Below, piece after piece: positions 62,753 to 64,000 of a stretch of 64,000 bases of DNA (the first letter of the stretch is position 1; every line of letters starts with the position of its first letter). The notes under the pieces are model-generated. The model did not search any database. It saw nothing but the letters and a program-made list of their open reading frames with translations, and was not told where the DNA came from. This DNA is from Arthrobacter sp. AQ5-05. GTDB taxonomy: Bacteria > Actinomycetota > Actinomycetes > Actinomycetales > Micrococcaceae. Made by a program: the position numbers and the translations under genes. Location: positions 1 to 64,000 of the forward strand of contig NZ_QMKQ01000004.1 of NCBI RefSeq assembly GCF_003287975.1, written 5' to 3'.

Positions 62753-62994
62753 CGGCTGCCTCCGGGTCTCGGGTGTGCCGCGGGATTTGGCCCGCGGCGG
62801 GGGATGGGGATCGGGAATGGGGGTCATGGGCGGTGGCGGCGCCGTTGCCGCCGGCGGTGGATTCGCGCCTGATGCGCAAAACCACCTGCGAAGGGGGAAC
62901 ACCTGGAGCCGGTGCCGCTGGGGGCCGGGCCCGTGGGCCGGCGATCGGTGTCCCCTCGTGGCCCCAATTCTAGCCGCAGGCGGGGCCCGGGCGT

Positions 62995-63020
62995 GGAATA
63001 GAGTCGCGGGCTTGCGTGTT
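62995..63020 (+). promoter_or_regulatory. SigR-type promoter upstream of sigR
   Basis: GGAAT at 62995-62999 and GTT at 63018-63020 are separated by exactly 18 bases. This is the GGAAT-N18/19-GTT consensus recognised by SigR/SigH of Actinobacteria. It points at sigR with a leader of about 95 bases to the start at 63121. It implies autoregulation by thiol stress. Confidence 0.72.
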
Positions 63021-63120
63021 ACCTCCTGTATGGCGTGAACCGCGCAACGCGCAACAACCGCTGGCGCGGGCAGCTGCGCCATCGTCGAACAATGATTCCA
63101 AGGCAAGAGGCGGAGGACAT

Positions 63121-63840
63121 ATGGGAGTATTGCAGCTCGAAGCCCCGGCCCCGAGTGCGTCGCGGCTACGCGTAGACTGGGCCGTGATGACCGAGAATAT
63201 ACAGGGCACCGACACTGTACCGGTAGCCGATGAGACCGAAGCACAACGCCGCGAGCGCTTCGAGCGCGACGCACTGCAATATGTCGACCAGCTCTATTCC
63301 GCGGCCATGCGCATGGCGCGCAACCCCGCGGATGCCGAGGACCTGGTCCAGGAGGCCTACACCAAGGCGTATTCGGCCTTCCACCAGTACAAGCCCGGGA
63401 CCAACCTGAAGGCCTGGCTGTACCGGATCCTGACCAACACCTACATCAACCTCTACCGCAAGCGACAGCGCGAGCCGCTGCGCACCGGGACGGACACCGT
63501 CGAGGACTGGCAGATGGCCAAGGCCGCGGAGCACACGCCCGCAGGGCTGCGCTCGGCCGAGGTCGAGGCCCTGGACCACCTGCCGGACTCGGACGTGAAA
63601 AACGCGCTGCAGTCCATTGCCGAGGAGTTCCGGTTGGCGGTGTACTTCGTGGACGTCGAGGGCTTCCCCTACAAGGATGCCGCGGAGATCCTCGGTGTGC
63701 CGATCGGCACGGTGATGTCGCGGTTGCACCGGGGACGAAAACAATTGCGAGAATTGCTCGCCGACTATGCGCATGAGCGCGGGATCGGTGTGGCACAAAG
63801 GACCCAAGGGGCACCCACGCCCGGAGCGGAGAAGAAATAA
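63121..63840 (+). CDS. sigR: ECF sigma factor SigR/SigH (thiol-oxidative stress)
   Basis: 239 residues from ATG 63121 (GGAGG 4 bases upstream); the in-frame ATG at 63187 would give a 217-residue form close to the usual size. Region 2 is [49 protein letters not shown] (positions about 63292-63438). Region 4 is [38 protein letters not shown]. It matches the SigR/SigH group controlled by a zinc anti-sigma factor, which is encoded next. Two start sites could yield long and short forms, as described in Streptomyces. Confidence 0.92.
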   Translation: MGVLQLEAPAPSASRLRVDWAVMTENIQGTDTVPVADETEAQRRERFERDALQYVDQLYSAAMRMARNPADAEDLVQEAYTKAYSAFHQYKPGTNLKAWLYRILTNTYINLYRKRQREPLRTGTDTVEDWQMAKAAEHTPAGLRSAEVEALDHLPDSDVKNALQSIAEEFRLAVYFVDVEGFPYKDAAEILGVPIGTVMSRLHRGRKQLRELLADYAHERGIGVAQRTQGAPTPGAEKK

Positions 63841-64000
63841 TGGGGGACTGCCAGTCATTGGGAGACTGCGACGACAAACGGATCGTGCGTCTGTACGAGT
63901 ACCTTGACGGAGCATTGTCGCTGCAGGACCTCTCGGAGGTCAAGGCCCACTTGGAGCACTGTGCCGAGTGCACCGAGGAATACGACCTGGAGTGCATCAT
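63840..64000 (+). CDS. rsrA: RsrA-type zinc anti-sigma factor, truncated by the window end
   Basis: The start ATG at 63840 overlaps the sigR stop (TAATG). The visible 53 residues begin [13 protein letters not shown] and contain HLEHCAEC: His37-x3-Cys41-x2-Cys44, with Cys4 and Cys10 ahead. This reproduces the ZAS motif of RsrA, whose zinc-bound thiols form a disulfide under oxidation and release SigR. The remainder lies beyond the window. Confidence 0.9.
   Translation, partial: MGDCQSLGDCDDKRIVRLYEYLDGALSLQDLSEVKAHLEHCAECTEEYDLECI

Overview
The window is a stretch of high-GC, gene-dense actinobacterial chromosome, most likely from the Micrococcaceae (Arthrobacter-like). The signs are the gene orders, strong G/C bias at third codon positions, frequent GTG and TTG starts, ATGA-type overlaps, and actinobacterial hallmarks: coproporphyrin-type heme synthesis with HemQ and an Fe-S type ferrochelatase, AdnAB, UvrD2, MoeZ, DUF3107, UPF0182, and SigR/RsrA. 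The genus is inference. No rRNA, CRISPR array, prophage or biosynthetic cluster was seen.

Layout. 1-5.5 kb is the most accessory part: the tail of an IS630-type transposase, a DUR3-like sodium/solute symporter with a 43-residue membrane partner, a secreted PKD-like protein overlapping a DUF6318 lipoprotein, a 55-residue orphan, and a solitary DNA methyltransferase. 5.5-12.8 kb holds RNA and sulfur-transfer genes in an order also found in mycobacteria: DEAD-box helicase, short RNB ribonuclease, MiaE-like ferritin-fold protein, pterin dehydratase-like protein, DUF3107, TetR and MoeZ. A secreted SH3b-metallopeptidase follows. 14.2-25 kb is a complete heme supply cluster: hemA divergent from hemE-cgoX-hemQ-cpfC-hemC-hemD-hemB-hemL. 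This covers glutamyl-tRNA to heme b by the coproporphyrin route except for the tRNA synthetase step. 25-34.6 kb carries an amino-acid permease, a GNAT protein, a DUF222-HNH nuclease, the methionine importer metNIQ with a decayed tandem copy of metQ, and a DEDDh exonuclease.

34.7-52 kb is a DNA-repair block: an alkyltransferase-like protein, AdnA-like and AdnB-like helicase-nucleases overlapping head to tail, a kinase-like protein, NudC, UvrD2, a degenerate ThiF-fold protein, a YgjP-type metallopeptidase, a zincin-like protein, and a PDZ-Lon (S16) membrane protease. The UPF0182 membrane protein and two identical initiator tRNA genes follow. 56-60 kb holds a YrdB-type membrane protein with a long disordered N-terminus, a paired CrcB fluoride channel, a DtxR/MntR regulator and HisN in a tight minus-strand run. 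60.3-64 kb holds rsgA-aroA facing away from sigR-rsrA, with a well-formed SigR-type promoter in front of sigR.

How it fits together. Many adjacent genes touch or overlap and are probably co-translated: hemQ/cpfC/hemC, hemB/hemL, ATL/adnA/adnB, crcB/crcB, mntR/hisN and sigR/rsrA. Convergent pairs are separated by perfect GC-rich hairpins. The more unusual points are the metQ pseudogene, the long structured metN leader, the N-terminal extension of CgoX, the degenerate ThiF-like protein beside uvrD2, and the duplicated motif in the disordered tail of the kinase-like protein. I did not find a clearly new multi-gene system.
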